From Pseudarthrobacter sp. GA104 (GTDB lineage Bacteria; Actinomycetota; Actinomycetes; Actinomycetales; Micrococcaceae), in assembly GCF_009741265.1 (NCBI RefSeq), contig NZ_WOWL01000001.1, positions 1,054,001-1,118,000 of the forward strand: a stretch of DNA of 64,000 nt. The letters are read 5' to 3'. The notes under the pieces were generated by a model. The model did no database searches, was not told where the DNA came from, and saw only the letters and a program-made list of their open reading frames with translations. Numbering within the stretch: the stretch's first letter is position 1; every line of letters begins with the position of its first letter. The position numbers were made by a program, and so were the translations under genes. Below, one piece after another: positions 24,912 to 34,376 of this stretch.

Positions 24912-26289
24912 GGGGGTGGTCCTCCAGCAGGGCTTCAGCGGGGGGCTTGGCGGCAATCATCAGCAGTCCGGAGAACAGTGTTCCCGCGGCACCGACCCAC
25001 AACGCGGCGGACCCGGTTCCGGCCGCGGCTGCTGCAGCGGTGAACAGTGCGCCGCCGAGGATCACGCCGGGCTGGCTCATGGCACCGATGAAGGAGGTTC
25101 CGGTGGCCCGGCAGCTCACCGGGTAGCACTCGGCCATAAAGTACTGGATGGCCGCATACGGGCCCACCAGGAAGAACAGCCCGGCGCCGTAGGTCAGGAT
25201 GATCATGAACGGGCTGGTGGCGATCGGGCTGAGCATGATGGTGAAGGAGATGCCGGAGAGGATCCAGCCGCCGATGATGGTCCGCTTGCGGCCGATCTTG
25301 TCCCCCAGCCAGCCGTGGAAGACGTAACCGAAGTAGGCCAGCATGTTGATGACGATCAGCATCCAGAAAGCGTCGGAGAGCTCAACGCCCTTGGCATTCT
25401 TCAGGACTGAGCTACCCAGGATGCTGAAGATCATGATTCCGAAGAAGTTGAAGATCCAGGCCAGGGAAAACACGATCGTGTTCCGGCGCAGGTGGGGTTC
25501 CCAGATGCGCTTCAGCGGGGCCGCAGAGGAGTGCTCCACGCCGTAGGACCGGGCGAGGGCGTGCGCTTCCTCGGTCTGGCCACTCTTTTCAAGCTGGGTC
25601 AGTTTGTGATGCAGCTCGAACTGCGGGGTTTCCTTCAGCTTTTTGGCGATGAGCCACACGATGATGGCGGCCGGAACAGTAGCCACGAGATAAAGAGCAC
25701 GCCACCCCAGCGACGGAAGGAACGCCAAAGCCAACGCGCTGGCAAGCAGGAACCCCAGCGGCCAACCGCCCTGGATGAAGGAGTAATGGAACCCCGGCCG
25801 CTTACGCTTATCAGCCACTTCAGTGACTTGGTAGACCTCGTTCATGTACGTGGCGTTCACCGCCTGCTCGGAGAAGCCAAGCCCGCCGAACGAACGGATG
25901 ATAATCACCATCAGGTTGCTCAGGATCGGAATACCGGTGGGGATAAGTGCGGTCAGGCCGGAAACAACCGCCGTTCCGCCGATGGTGACCATCATGCCTT
26001 TACGGCGTCCCAAGCGGTCAATAACCGGTCCGATGCCAAAACAGACAATGGCTGTACCAACAGCGATCCACGTGTTGATGGCGTAGGACTCAGTTTCGGT
26101 CCAGCCAAACTCCTCCTGCATAGCGGGCAAAAGCGTGCCGAAAAGGCCGTAGTCAAAGACAGCGACAGTCCATGCCAGCAAGGCGAGAACAGTGGCAGTA
26201 GTGGTGTGCCGCTTGCTGAAAACCGGGAACCGGCGCTTCTCGCCCGGTTGAGGCTGGGAAAGATCAACGTCCGTCTGTTGCGTTGTCAT
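24898..26289 (-). CDS. MFS transporter
   Basis: 463 residues with 12 predicted membrane helices and the MFS loop motif [10 protein letters not shown] between helices 2 and 3, repeated in the second half as [14 protein letters not shown] long central loop (about 200-255) separates the halves. This is the sugar/organic-acid porter group. It probably imports the compound degraded by the operon. Its start overlaps the stop of the NodB-fold hydrolase gene (26286-26289, ATGA). Confidence 0.85.
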   Translation of the reverse strand: MTTQQTDVDLSQPQPGEKRRFPVFSKRHTTTATVLALLAWTVAVFDYGLFGTLLPAMQEEFGWTETESYAINTWIAVGTAIVCFGIGPVIDRLGRRKGMMVTIGGTAVVSGLTALIPTGIPILSNLMVIIIRSFGGLGFSEQAVNATYMNEVYQVTEVADKRKRPGFHYSFIQGGWPLGFLLASALALAFLPSLGWRALYLVATVPAAIIVWLIAKKLKETPQFELHHKLTQLEKSGQTEEAHALARSYGVEHSSAAPLKRIWEPHLRRNTIVFSLAWIFNFFGIMIFSILGSSVLKNAKGVELSDAFWMLIVINMLAYFGYVFHGWLGDKIGRKRTIIGGWILSGISFTIMLSPIATSPFMIILTYGAGLFFLVGPYAAIQYFMAECYPVSCRATGTSFIGAMSQPGVILGGALFTAAAAAAGTGSAALWVGAAGTLFSGLLMIAAKPPAEALLEDHPHDVP

Positions 26290-27176
26290 GAGTTGTTGTC
26301 CTTTCGGGGGCTGCGGGCGAGGAACGAATCGGCAATCTGGTCGAAGGTCAGCCAGCTCACGCCCTCATGGGAGTTGATGTGTTCAATCAGCCGCTCGAGC
26401 ATGAGCAGCACTTGGGGGCGCCCGGAGACGTCCGGGTGGATGGTCATGGTGAAGACGGCCTGGTCCATTTCCCTGTAGACCCAGTCGAACTGGTCCCGCC
26501 ACATCTGTTCGATGTCGCGGGGACTGACGAACCCGTGCGAGTTGGGTGCTGCCTTGATGAACATCATGGGAGGCAGGTCATCCAGGTACCAGTTGGCCGG
26601 TATCTCCACCAGGTCCGTTTCCTCGCCTCGAACCAGGGGCTCCATCCATGTTTCGGCGTCCTTGGCGTAGTCGATCTTTTTCCACGAGTCGCCCACGCGG
26701 ACGTAATACGGTTCGAAATCGCGGTGCATCAGGGAGTGGTCATACTTGATGCCGCGTTCAAGGAGGATTTCGTTCGTCACGGGCGAGAATTCCCACCACG
26801 GTGCGACGTAGCCTGTGGGCCGGCGCCCGGAAACCTTCTCGATCAGTTCGATTGAGCGGTCCAGGATGGCGGTCTCCTGTTCCCGGGTCATGGCGATCGG
26901 GTTTTCGTGCGAGTACCCGTGGACGCCGATCTCGTGCCCTGCATCCACGATCATCTGCGTCAGTTCCGGGAAGGTCTCGATCGAGTGGCCCGGCACGAAC
27001 CAGGTTGCCGGAAGGTTGTACTTCTCGAACAACCGGATCAGCCGGGGTCCCCCGACTTCGCCGCTGAACAGGCCCCGGGAGATGTCACACGGGGAGTCCT
27101 CGCCTCCATAGGAACCGAGCATGCCCGCCACTGCATCAACGTCCACGCCGAAGGCAACTTGAATGTCCTTAGCCAT
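26286..27176 (-). CDS. NodB-fold (polysaccharide deacetylase family) hydrolase, possible cyclic imide or amide hydrolase
   Basis: 296 residues, no signal peptide, so cytoplasmic, unlike cell-wall deacetylases. Motifs: FGVDVDAV (metal Asp pair), [26 protein letters not shown] (His-x3-His-like metal site) and [14 protein letters not shown]. Cytoplasmic members include bacterial cyclic-imide hydrolase and PuuE allantoinase, which open C-N bonds. With an asparaginase-type amidohydrolase next door, an imide to half-amide to acid route is plausible, but this is inference. Confidence 0.7.
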   Translation of the reverse strand: MAKDIQVAFGVDVDAVAGMLGSYGGEDSPCDISRGLFSGEVGGPRLIRLFEKYNLPATWFVPGHSIETFPELTQMIVDAGHEIGVHGYSHENPIAMTREQETAILDRSIELIEKVSGRRPTGYVAPWWEFSPVTNEILLERGIKYDHSLMHRDFEPYYVRVGDSWKKIDYAKDAETWMEPLVRGEETDLVEIPANWYLDDLPPMMFIKAAPNSHGFVSPRDIEQMWRDQFDWVYREMDQAVFTMTIHPDVSGRPQVLLMLERLIEHINSHEGVSWLTFDQIADSFLARSPRKDNNS

Positions 27177-27221
27177 TAGATTTTCCTTTCAATTCGGATA
27201 AAACGGGGGTGTTCGTGGGTG

Positions 27222-28241
27222 TCAGTCGGAAGGTTCAGGAGGCCTCCCTCGTTGGGTGAAGATTTCGGTGATCCGCTCCCGGTCGGGGTTGATCCTGAGC
27301 AGGAGGCTGAGCAGAATGAGCGACTGTGACGGACGGAGGTGGCCGGATCCGATGGCCCCCGCGATGCGGAGGTCTTCACCGCCCCCGCCGGCGCCGTAAA
27401 TCGGGACCACGGGTCCGGCATCCACGCGGGTGCTGGTAACTACCACGACGCCGGATGCCACCGCGGCGGCGACTTCGGAGCAGAGGCCGGGGTTGGCATT
27501 GCCGCTTCCGGTCCCTTGCAGGATGATGCCCGCCGCTCCCGCTTCAAGGGCGGCGTGCATCAGAGTGGAGTCGGCACCGGGGTAGGCCGCAACGACGTCC
27601 ACCCGGGGTGAACCGTTGACCGGCCAGGGCAGCGGGAGGGCCTCAAGCCTGCTGATGCTGCCCTCCAGTGCAACTTTCCCCTGGTCTGACACCTGGCCGA
27701 GTACCCCAAAATCGGGGTTCGAAAAAGCACTGAGCCGAATAGTTTGGCTTTTCCGGACGCCGGCGGCAGGGAAGATGGTGCCCGCGAACTGCACCATGAC
27801 GCCCTTTCGCCTTCCTTCCTTCGAGCCCGCGACGGCGATGGCGCGGGCCAGGTTGTCCGGCCCGTCGGGGGCCGCAGAGTCAGCGGCGCGCTGGGAGCCG
27901 GTGAAGACAACCGGCCGCTCGTCGCTGTGGGTCAGGTCCGCAAGGTAGGCGGTTTCCTCCATGGTGTCCGTCCCATGGGTCACCACCACGCCCAGAACGT
28001 TGGGGTCCTCAAGGACTTCCTTGATGGTGGCGCAGATCCTCAGCATGTCTTCGAATGTCAGGAGGTAGGACCCCTTCTGGAACACATCCAGCACCCGCAC
28101 GGGGTGGGATACGGGGGAGCCTAGTGCTTTGAACACCTGCTCGCCGGTATCGGAGGCGACGGCGCCGCCGGCATCGGAAGAACGGGACGAGATGGTGCCT
28201 CCAGTGGCCAGCAGCACGACGTGGGAGTCGGTAACAGTCAT
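27222..28241 (-). CDS. Asparaginase-family amidohydrolase (type II fold)
   Basis: 339 residues from ATG 28241 (MTVTDSHVVLLATGGTISS), preceded by GGAG; an in-frame ATG at 28274 would leave little promoter. Catalytic threonines sit in LLATGGTISSR and VVTHGTDTMEE, each with its conserved neighbours (T-D pair, and Lys replaced locally). The C-terminal domain has GTGSGNANPGL. It hydrolyses asparagine or a related side-chain amide; with the NodB-fold hydrolase it could be the half-amidase of an imide pathway. No signal peptide is present. First gene of the seven-gene operon. Confidence 0.85.
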   Translation of the reverse strand: MTVTDSHVVLLATGGTISSRSSDAGGAVASDTGEQVFKALGSPVSHPVRVLDVFQKGSYLLTFEDMLRICATIKEVLEDPNVLGVVVTHGTDTMEETAYLADLTHSDERPVVFTGSQRAADSAAPDGPDNLARAIAVAGSKEGRRKGVMVQFAGTIFPAAGVRKSQTIRLSAFSNPDFGVLGQVSDQGKVALEGSISRLEALPLPWPVNGSPRVDVVAAYPGADSTLMHAALEAGAAGIILQGTGSGNANPGLCSEVAAAVASGVVVVTSTRVDAGPVVPIYGAGGGGEDLRIAGAIGSGHLRPSQSLILLSLLLRINPDRERITEIFTQRGRPPEPSD

Positions 28242-28272
28242 TTCAGCTCCGGTGGTTTTCTTTGAGGTCTGC

Positions 28273-28290
28273 AACCCAATCGATTGGGTT
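28273..28290. promoter_or_regulatory. Perfect LacI-type operator 1
   Basis: AACCCAATCGATTGGGTT is an 18-base perfect palindrome with the central CG typical of LacI-family sites. It lies 32 bases upstream of the asparaginase start, where bound repressor would block the operon. Confidence 0.85.
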
Positions 28291-28373
28291 ATCTTCCACG
28301 GAAAGGCTCATGTGCGTGGACAAGGGAGTTCGGCATCAATGATGGCGGCGCCGGGAGGGGTTTTTGGTCAACT

Positions 28374-28389
28374 ACCCAAACGTTTGGGT
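28374..28389. promoter_or_regulatory. Perfect LacI-type operator 2
   Basis: ACCCAAACGTTTGGGT is a 16-base perfect palindrome with the same ACCCAA half-site. Its centre is 100 bases from that of operator 1 and it lies 111 bases before the LacI start, suggesting autoregulation and possible looping. Confidence 0.85.
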
Positions 28390-28499
28390 GACGTTGAAAA
28401 CGACTATAGGATGTGAAGCGGGTCACGTCAAGGGCCGCCTGTTTCATCCGGGGCGGAAAGACCTGGGCTACAGTGACCCAGTTGGGGCAGGAGAGGGAC

Positions 28500-29555
28500 A
28501 TGGAAGAAAAGGCAGACGGCAGCCGCACTGTCACGCTGAAGGATCTGGCCAGGGAGTTGGGCGTCCATCCTTCGACCGTGTCCAGGGTCCTGCATTCGGG
28601 CTCGGATGTGGCGAAAGGCGCCGCTTCCGCCGCGACTGCCGAGCGCGTCCGGGAACTGGCCCGCAAGCTCGGCTACTCCCCTGATCCCCAGGCCGCCAGC
28701 CTGCGGACCCGGCGCACTAAACTGCTCGGTGTCATCGTGCCGCGTCTTTCGGACCTGGTCCTGGCCATCATGTATGAGGGCATCGATGAGGCGACAGCGG
28801 AGGTCGGCTACTCCGCGTTCGTGATGAACTCGCGCGACGATCCTGAAGAACAGCGGCGGAAGATAGACCTCATGCTCGCCCGCCGGGTTGACGGCCTGAT
28901 TATCGGTGATGCCCACCTTGACGGCAGCCTCCTGCAGGAGTTGACCGACCGGAAGGTACCGTTCGTACTGATGAACCGCAGGGTGCCGGGCTACCCTTCT
29001 GCCACCTGCGACGACGTGGTGGGCGGCGAACTGGTGGCCGCGCACCTGTGGGAGATGGGCCACCGGAAGGTGGCGGTGATTGCGGGCGAGCCATACGCGA
29101 GCACCGCCGTCGACCGGACCGCCGGTTTCCTGGACCGCTGGCATTCCCTGGGCGGGACCATCTCCGACGACGACGTGGTGTGGTCAAGGTTCGACACGGC
29201 CGGCGGCCGGGAGGCCGCCGAGAAGATCCTCGCCCGCGGCAAGCCGCGCCCCACCGCCCTGTTCGCCGTCAACGACTTCGCAGCCATTGGAGCGATGGGA
29301 GCCCTGCGCTCCCACGGCCTCACCGTGGGAATGGACGTTGCCGTGGTGGGATACAACGACACCTCCCTGGCCGCAGAACTTCCCATTCCGCTAACCTCGG
29401 TCCACTCTCCCATGGCGGACATCGGACGGACCGCGGTGGAGCTCATGCAGCGTGTGCTCAAGGGCGAAAAACCCGAGCCTGCGAGGCTGACGCCCACACT
29501 GTACGTGCGGGAGAGCAGCGCCGCCCGGGTACCGGCGGAAGCGCCCGCCCACTAG
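28500..29555 (+). CDS. LacI-family transcriptional regulator
   Basis: 351 residues from ATG 28500, with GGAGAGGG about 4 bases upstream. The N-terminal helix-turn-helix (VTLKDLARELGVHPSTVSRV) and hinge (LRTRRTKLLGVIVPRL) precede a periplasmic-binding-protein-like sensor domain (GLIIGDAHLDGSLLQELTD, HRKVAVIAGEPYASTAVDRT, PTALFAVNDFAAIGAMGAL, VGYNDTSLAAELPIPLTSV). It is divergent from the asparaginase-to-OYE operon, with two perfect operators between, so it is very probably its repressor. Its stop overlaps the end of the PucR gene, which points the other way, by 4 bases. Confidence 0.88.
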   Translation: MEEKADGSRTVTLKDLARELGVHPSTVSRVLHSGSDVAKGAASAATAERVRELARKLGYSPDPQAASLRTRRTKLLGVIVPRLSDLVLAIMYEGIDEATAEVGYSAFVMNSRDDPEEQRRKIDLMLARRVDGLIIGDAHLDGSLLQELTDRKVPFVLMNRRVPGYPSATCDDVVGGELVAAHLWEMGHRKVAVIAGEPYASTAVDRTAGFLDRWHSLGGTISDDDVVWSRFDTAGGREAAEKILARGKPRPTALFAVNDFAAIGAMGALRSHGLTVGMDVAVVGYNDTSLAAELPIPLTSVHSPMADIGRTAVELMQRVLKGEKPEPARLTPTLYVRESSAARVPAEAPAH

Positions 29556-30996
29556 CTCCCGCCCGCCACGATCTTCAACGCCAGCAGGCAGGTGGCGCGG
29601 ACTTCGCCGTCACCGAGGTCGAGCCGGAGCATCTCCTCGATCTTGCGGAGCCTGTAGGTGAGGGTATTGCGGTGGATGAAAAGCTCCCCGCAGGCCTCGC
29701 GCGTATTCCCGCTGTGCCGCAGGTACACCTCAAGCGTTTCGCGCAAGGCTGGGCCGCCGTCGGACATCAACGGGGCCAGGAGGCGCCGCGCCATTGCCAC
29801 AAGCCCCGGCCCGGGCAGGCCCTCCACCACTCCGGCAAGGTCTGCAACGGGTGCCTGATGGAGACCCGGTTCGCCCACCCGGCGGCGGGCCAGCTGCAGC
29901 ACCAGCGGCAGTTCGCCCAGGCTCCCGCACTCGGAGACGACGGCGGACAGCTCCCGCGCGTCCTGAAATGACTTCCGGACCGCGTCCATGAGGTCCATGC
30001 CGGCCTCGCCGCGCTGCACCAGCAGGGTGGTGAGGCCGGCCTCTTCCATGAACCGCACTGTCCTGTATTCAGCCTGCAGGCCAACCCGCACCCGCCAGGC
30101 GATCGTCCTCAGTTTGACCGGCGCAACCTCCCCCGCGCCGCCGATCAGCACCGCGCCCCACTCGCCGTCCGGCTCGAACCCGGCCTCCACCGCGTAGCGC
30201 TCCAGGGCCGGCGTCGGCGTTCCCCTCGCCTCGTACAGCCCCTCCATGAAGCGTGCGGCCTCACGCGAATGCAGGGGCGACCGCGAACCAAGGGTGTAGC
30301 TCAGCTGCATGGCAATGACCGCAGCCACCGGCCCCAGCAGAGGCTGCAGCACCACGCTGCTCTTGATTCCCTCGATGGCCAGCTTGAACCGGAGGGATCC
30401 GCCGCTTGGCAGGCTCAGGGTTGTCCGGGCCGTCCCGCCCCTGCTGTTCCCGCAGACATGAGTTCAAAACCGTTATGGTCCAGGACCGCCACCCGCGCAT
30501 TGATGGCGGTGGCCACCCGCTCCAGTACCTGCGCTAGGGAATGGCCGCCCGCTGCCAGCCTTGTGCACTCATCCGCGAGCTCCCATCCGGTACGCAGCTC
30601 GGCATAACGTTCGGCCGCAATGAGCTGGTCCACATGCCTCATCACCAGGACAAACGGCACCTCCGGCGGCAGTTCAAGCAACGGAAGGCCATGGGCTTCA
30701 CAGGCCTGCACCAGGCCTGCAGGCAGCTCGCGGTGCGCCGCGCCCAAGCCGAAAACCAGCCCAGAAACGGGCACGGACATCAGGCGTTCAACGTAGGCAT
30801 CCCAGATTCGGTAGTCCTTGACGTTGAGGCCCATCCCGTTGGTCAGCAGCAGGGCGTTGACGCTGAGGAAGGGGGTAGGGTCCATGTGCTCCGAGGGCGC
30901 GCACCAGGCGATGGGGCGGGCGAGTCGTCCCGGACCGCCCGGTGCGGCAAGGCGGATGTTCAATGCGGGGTCTGCTAGGAGATCGGCAACACGCAT
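29552..30996 (-). pseudogene. PucR-family regulator, split by one frameshift
   Basis: From ATG 30996 (AGAAGGA upstream) the protein reads MRVADLLADPALNIRLAAPG, the N-terminal PucR sensor, to a stop at 30415. One base out of frame it continues (TTLSLPSGGSLRFKLAIEG onward) to the C-terminal PucR helix-turn-helix (GNTREACGELFIHRNTLTYR, RLRKIEEML). The join lies at CCCGG/ACA near 30420 and equals loss of one base in a G run. Repaired, the protein has about 480 residues, normal for the family. It faces the PxpABC operon and would regulate it. Either a sequencing error or a recent inactivation. Confidence 0.8.
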
Positions 30997-31098
30997 GGGG
31001 AAATTCCTTCTGGTTAGTGCAAGAAGCATAATCTGCCTGCCCATATTCGGCGATCCGCCCAATTCCGGCACGGTCACCGCCTCTGTACCGTTGCCTGC

Positions 31099-31863
31099 AT
31101 GCAAAAAAACGTGATGGAAACCACGGCTGCCCAGGTACTCCTGAATTCGGACATGGGCGAAGGCTTCGGATTGCACGAGTTCGGAAACGACGCTGCGCTC
31201 ATGGAGATTATCGACGTCGCCAATGTCGCCTGCGGATATCACGCCGGCGACCCGGATGTGATGAACCGGACCGTGGCCCTTGCCGCCGAACACGGGGTGG
31301 CCGTCGGAGCGCATCCCGGACTCCCTGATCCCATGGGTTTCGGCCGCCGCCGCATGGTCCTCACCCCCGGGGAGGTTGAATCGATCATCCTCTACCAGAC
31401 GGGGGCCTTGACTGCATTCCTGGCGAAGAACGGCCTGTCCCTGAACCACATCAAACCCCACGGAGCCCTCTACGGCATGCTCGCCGGAGACGAAGACCTC
31501 ATGCAGGCGGCCGCAGGCACGGCGAAGCAGTTCGGTGTTCCGTTCTACGGCCTCGCGGGCACAGCCCACGAATCGGTGTGCCGGGCCATGGGCGTGGAGT
31601 TCGTTGCGGAACTGTACGTTGACCTCAACTACGGTCCGGCGGGCGAGCTCCTCATCCAGCGCCGGCCCGCGCCCACGGACCCGGCCGCCGCGGCGGAACG
31701 CGTCAGCCGGGCCGTGGCAGGCGGGCCCGTTTCCGCGGTCGACGGCACTCCGCTGGACATCACGTTCCAGAGCATTTGTGTCCATTCCGATGCCCCGAAT
31801 GCCGTCGCCGTCGCCACTGCCGTGCGGAACGCCCTCAACTCATCCCGCCCCACCCACTCCTGA
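31099..31863 (+). CDS. pxpA: LamB/YcsF protein, 5-oxoprolinase subunit A (PxpA)
   Basis: 254 residues. Signature segments: LLNSDMGEGFGLHEFGND, VANVACGYHAGDPDVMNRTV, VGAHPGLPDPMGFGRR and LNHIKPHGALYGML. In the PxpABC complex it is part of the ATP-dependent 5-oxoproline (pyroglutamate) hydrolase. It is the first gene of a five-gene operon (pxpA, biotin carrier, biotin carboxylase, pxpB, pxpC). ATG 31099 and ATG 31114 are both possible starts. Confidence 0.85.
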   Translation: MQKNVMETTAAQVLLNSDMGEGFGLHEFGNDAALMEIIDVANVACGYHAGDPDVMNRTVALAAEHGVAVGAHPGLPDPMGFGRRRMVLTPGEVESIILYQTGALTAFLAKNGLSLNHIKPHGALYGMLAGDEDLMQAAAGTAKQFGVPFYGLAGTAHESVCRAMGVEFVAELYVDLNYGPAGELLIQRRPAPTDPAAAAERVSRAVAGGPVSAVDGTPLDITFQSICVHSDAPNAVAVATAVRNALNSSRPTHS

Positions 31864-31876
31864 AAGCGAGCAGCAC

Positions 31877-32116
31877 ATGGCCACGATCGTTTCACCCCTT
31901 CCCGGAGTCTTCTACCGCAAGCCCGGACCGGGCAAACCGCCCTTCGCCAATGAAGGCGACACCATCGAAGTCGGGCAGACCATCGGCATCGTGGAAATCA
32001 TGAAACAGTTCACCGAGATCCAGTCCGATGTCGCCGGGACCCTTGAATCCTTCGAGGTCAACGAGGGCGACATGGTCAACCCGGGCGACTCCATCGTCGT
32101 CATCCGGGAAGGATAA
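31877..32116 (+). CDS. Biotin/lipoyl-type carrier protein
   Basis: 79 residues from ATG 31877. A minimal biotinyl domain: SPLPGVFYRKPGPGKPPF, EVGQTIGIVEIMKQFTEI, then a mirror half ending VNPGDSIVVI. The modified Lys sits in E-I-M-K-Q-F, not the usual A-M-K-M, which may affect recognition by biotin ligase. It lies 13 bases after pxpA and 8 before the biotin carboxylase gene, and should carry carboxyl from that enzyme. Confidence 0.82.
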   Translation: MATIVSPLPGVFYRKPGPGKPPFANEGDTIEVGQTIGIVEIMKQFTEIQSDVAGTLESFEVNEGDMVNPGDSIVVIREG

Positions 32117-32124
32117 GGGCGCCC

Positions 32125-33474
32125 ATGAAACTGTTCATCGCAAACCGCGGCGAGATCGCCGTACGGATCGCCAGGACCGCCCGGGAGATGGGCATCGAGA
32201 CTGTCTTGGGGGTCAGCGAGCCCGATGCGGAATCGCTGGCGGCCCGGACAGCGGACCACTACGTGGTGGTTGGTCCGGCCCAGGCAGCGGCCAGCTACCT
32301 GAACCAGGACGCCCTCGTCGCCGCAGCCCGGGAACAGGGGTGCGACGCCGTGCACCCGGGCTACGGCTTCCTCTCGGAGAACGCCGACTTCGCCCGGAAA
32401 GTGGCGGACGCCGGCCTGACCTGGGTTGGCCCCAGCGCTGACACCATCGCCATGATGGGCAACAAGTCCCTGGCACGGGAGTCGGCAGCCAAGGCCGGCG
32501 TCCCCGTGCTCCGGGGATCGGACGGTCCCCTGGACCCGGAGGCAGACGCCGTGGAAATTGCGCGCGGCATCGGGTATCCGCTGGTGGTAAAGGCTTCCGC
32601 CGGCGGCGGCGGCAGGGGCATCCGCTTCGTGCACGACGAAAGCGAACTCCTGGCGACCATCGAAATGGCACGCGGCGAAGCCGGTGCTGTTTTCGGCGAT
32701 GCCACTGTCTACCTGGAGCGGTTCGTGGAGCATGCCCGCCACGTTGAGGTGCAGGTCCTCGGTGACGGGACCAACTTCATCCACCTTGGTGACCGCGACT
32801 GCTCCATGCAGCGCCGTTCCCAGAAGGTGCTGGAGGAAGCCCCTGCCCCGGACCTTCCGGAGACCGTCCGCACCACCATCCGGGAGTCTTCCGTGGCTCT
32901 TGCCCGCGAGTGCGGCTACCACGGAGCGGGGACGGTGGAGTTCCTGTACGACCCCGCCAACCACGAGGCCGCGTTCATTGAGATGAACACGCGCATCCAG
33001 GTGGAGCACCCCATCACCGAGCAGATCACGGGCGTGGACCTGGTCCGCGAGCAGCTGCTGATTGCCTCCACCGGATCCATGTCCATTTCCCAGGACGATG
33101 TGCACTTCACCGGCCATGCCATCGAATGCCGCATCAACGCGGAAGACCCCAACCACCAGTTCTTCCCCAGCCCGGGGGTCATCCGGTCCCTGGAATGGCC
33201 ATCCGGCGAGGGAATCCGGGTGGACACCGGCGTGGAGGCAGGCTCGGTTGTGAGCCCCTACTACGACTCCCTCCTGGCCAAGCTGATCGTCCATGCCTCC
33301 GACCGGGACGCCGCCATCGCAGCTACCCTGGCGGCTTTGGAGGCAACCCGCATTGAGGGGGTCAAGACCACCGTCCCCGTCCACAAGGCGCTGCTGGCGC
33401 GGCCTGAATTTGCCGACGTCAGCCATCACTCCAAGTTCATTGAAACCGCAGCCGACCTGATGGGGGCAAAATGA
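32125..33474 (+). CDS. Biotin carboxylase (AccC-like)
   Basis: 449 residues, the normal length for AccC. The N-terminal domain KLFIANRGEIAVRIARTARE, then ATP-grasp with the Gly-rich loop KASAGGGGRGIRFVHDESEL, the catalytic region YLERFVEHARHVEVQVLGDG, DCSMQRRSQKVLEEAPAP, FIEMNTRIQVEHPITEQITG, and the C-terminal cap. It carboxylates biotin with ATP and bicarbonate. Its TGA overlaps the pxpB ATG (ATGA). Together with the carrier it implies a biotin-dependent carboxylation paired with the PxpBC proteins. Confidence 0.9.
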   Translation: MKLFIANRGEIAVRIARTAREMGIETVLGVSEPDAESLAARTADHYVVVGPAQAAASYLNQDALVAAAREQGCDAVHPGYGFLSENADFARKVADAGLTWVGPSADTIAMMGNKSLARESAAKAGVPVLRGSDGPLDPEADAVEIARGIGYPLVVKASAGGGGRGIRFVHDESELLATIEMARGEAGAVFGDATVYLERFVEHARHVEVQVLGDGTNFIHLGDRDCSMQRRSQKVLEEAPAPDLPETVRTTIRESSVALARECGYHGAGTVEFLYDPANHEAAFIEMNTRIQVEHPITEQITGVDLVREQLLIASTGSMSISQDDVHFTGHAIECRINAEDPNHQFFPSPGVIRSLEWPSGEGIRVDTGVEAGSVVSPYYDSLLAKLIVHASDRDAAIAATLAALEATRIEGVKTTVPVHKALLARPEFADVSHHSKFIETAADLMGAK

Positions 33475-34376
33475 CCACCGAAGCCGCCGTCCTCCCGGGT
33501 GCGCGCTACACCTGGGGCGGGGACGAATTCCTGTTCGTGGAAGTCTCCGAGGCCATGAGCCTGCCCGCCAACTTCAAGGTGATGACCATTGCCGGCAGGC
33601 TGTCCGAGGCCCACCTTGAGGGAATCGTGGATATCTGTCCTGCCAATGCGTCCCTGCTGGTGCGCTTTGATCCTGACATCCTGCCGCCGCAGGAACTGGA
33701 AAATGCCGTCCGCGACATCGAACGGGATTTGATGAGCCACCAGGAGCGGCCCCTGGAAACCAGGATTATTGAGGTTCCGGTCTGGTACGAGGATCCCTTC
33801 ACCGCCGAAGTGGCGCAGCGGTTCCGGGAAGGCTTCCACCAGGAGCCTGAGGGCAGCGACATCGACTACGCCGCCAAGGTCAACCACCTGAAGGACGCCG
33901 CGGAGTTTATCCAGCGTCACCACGAACAGCCGTGGCTGGTTTCCATGGTTGGCTTCGTGGCCGGGCTGCCGTTCCTGTTCCAACTGGTAGACCGTGACAA
34001 GCAGCTGGAAGTCCCCAAGTACCTGAGCCCCCGTACCGACACCCCCAAGCTGACCGTCGGGCACGGCGGATGCTTCGGCTGCATCTACTCCGTACGGGGC
34101 GCGGGCGGGTACCAGATGTTTGGCGTAGCGGCTGCGCCCATCTTCGATCCCTCGCAGGAACTGGCGGACTTCAAGGATTTCATGGTGTTTTTCCGCCCGG
34201 GAGACATCGTGAAATTCACGCCCGTCACTGAAGCTGAGTACAACGCAATCCAGGCGGAGATTACCGCCGGAACCTTCCGCTACCGGCAGGCCCCCGTGAC
34301 CTTCGAACTGTCAAAGGCACTGGCCGATCCCGAAGGCTACAACCGTCAGCTCATGGAGGCCCTCAATGGCATTTGA
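33471..34376 (+). CDS. pxpB: 5-oxoprolinase/allophanate hydrolase subunit 1-like (PxpB/KipI)
   Basis: 301 residues, longer than typical PxpB (about 220) owing to a charged segment near 105-140. Family text: MSLPANFKVMTIAGRLSEAH, LLVRFDPDILPPQELENAV, VSMVGFVAGLPFL and VGHGGCFGCIYSVRGAGGYQ. PxpB forms a heterocomplex with PxpC. It overlaps pxpC by 11 bases. Confidence 0.82.
   Translation: MTTEAAVLPGARYTWGGDEFLFVEVSEAMSLPANFKVMTIAGRLSEAHLEGIVDICPANASLLVRFDPDILPPQELENAVRDIERDLMSHQERPLETRIIEVPVWYEDPFTAEVAQRFREGFHQEPEGSDIDYAAKVNHLKDAAEFIQRHHEQPWLVSMVGFVAGLPFLFQLVDRDKQLEVPKYLSPRTDTPKLTVGHGGCFGCIYSVRGAGGYQMFGVAAAPIFDPSQELADFKDFMVFFRPGDIVKFTPVTEAEYNAIQAEITAGTFRYRQAPVTFELSKALADPEGYNRQLMEALNGI

Noticed and set aside
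31912..33429. Long minus-strand open frame opposite the biotin carboxylase gene
   Set aside because: Shadow of a clear biotin carboxylase; no motifs of its own.
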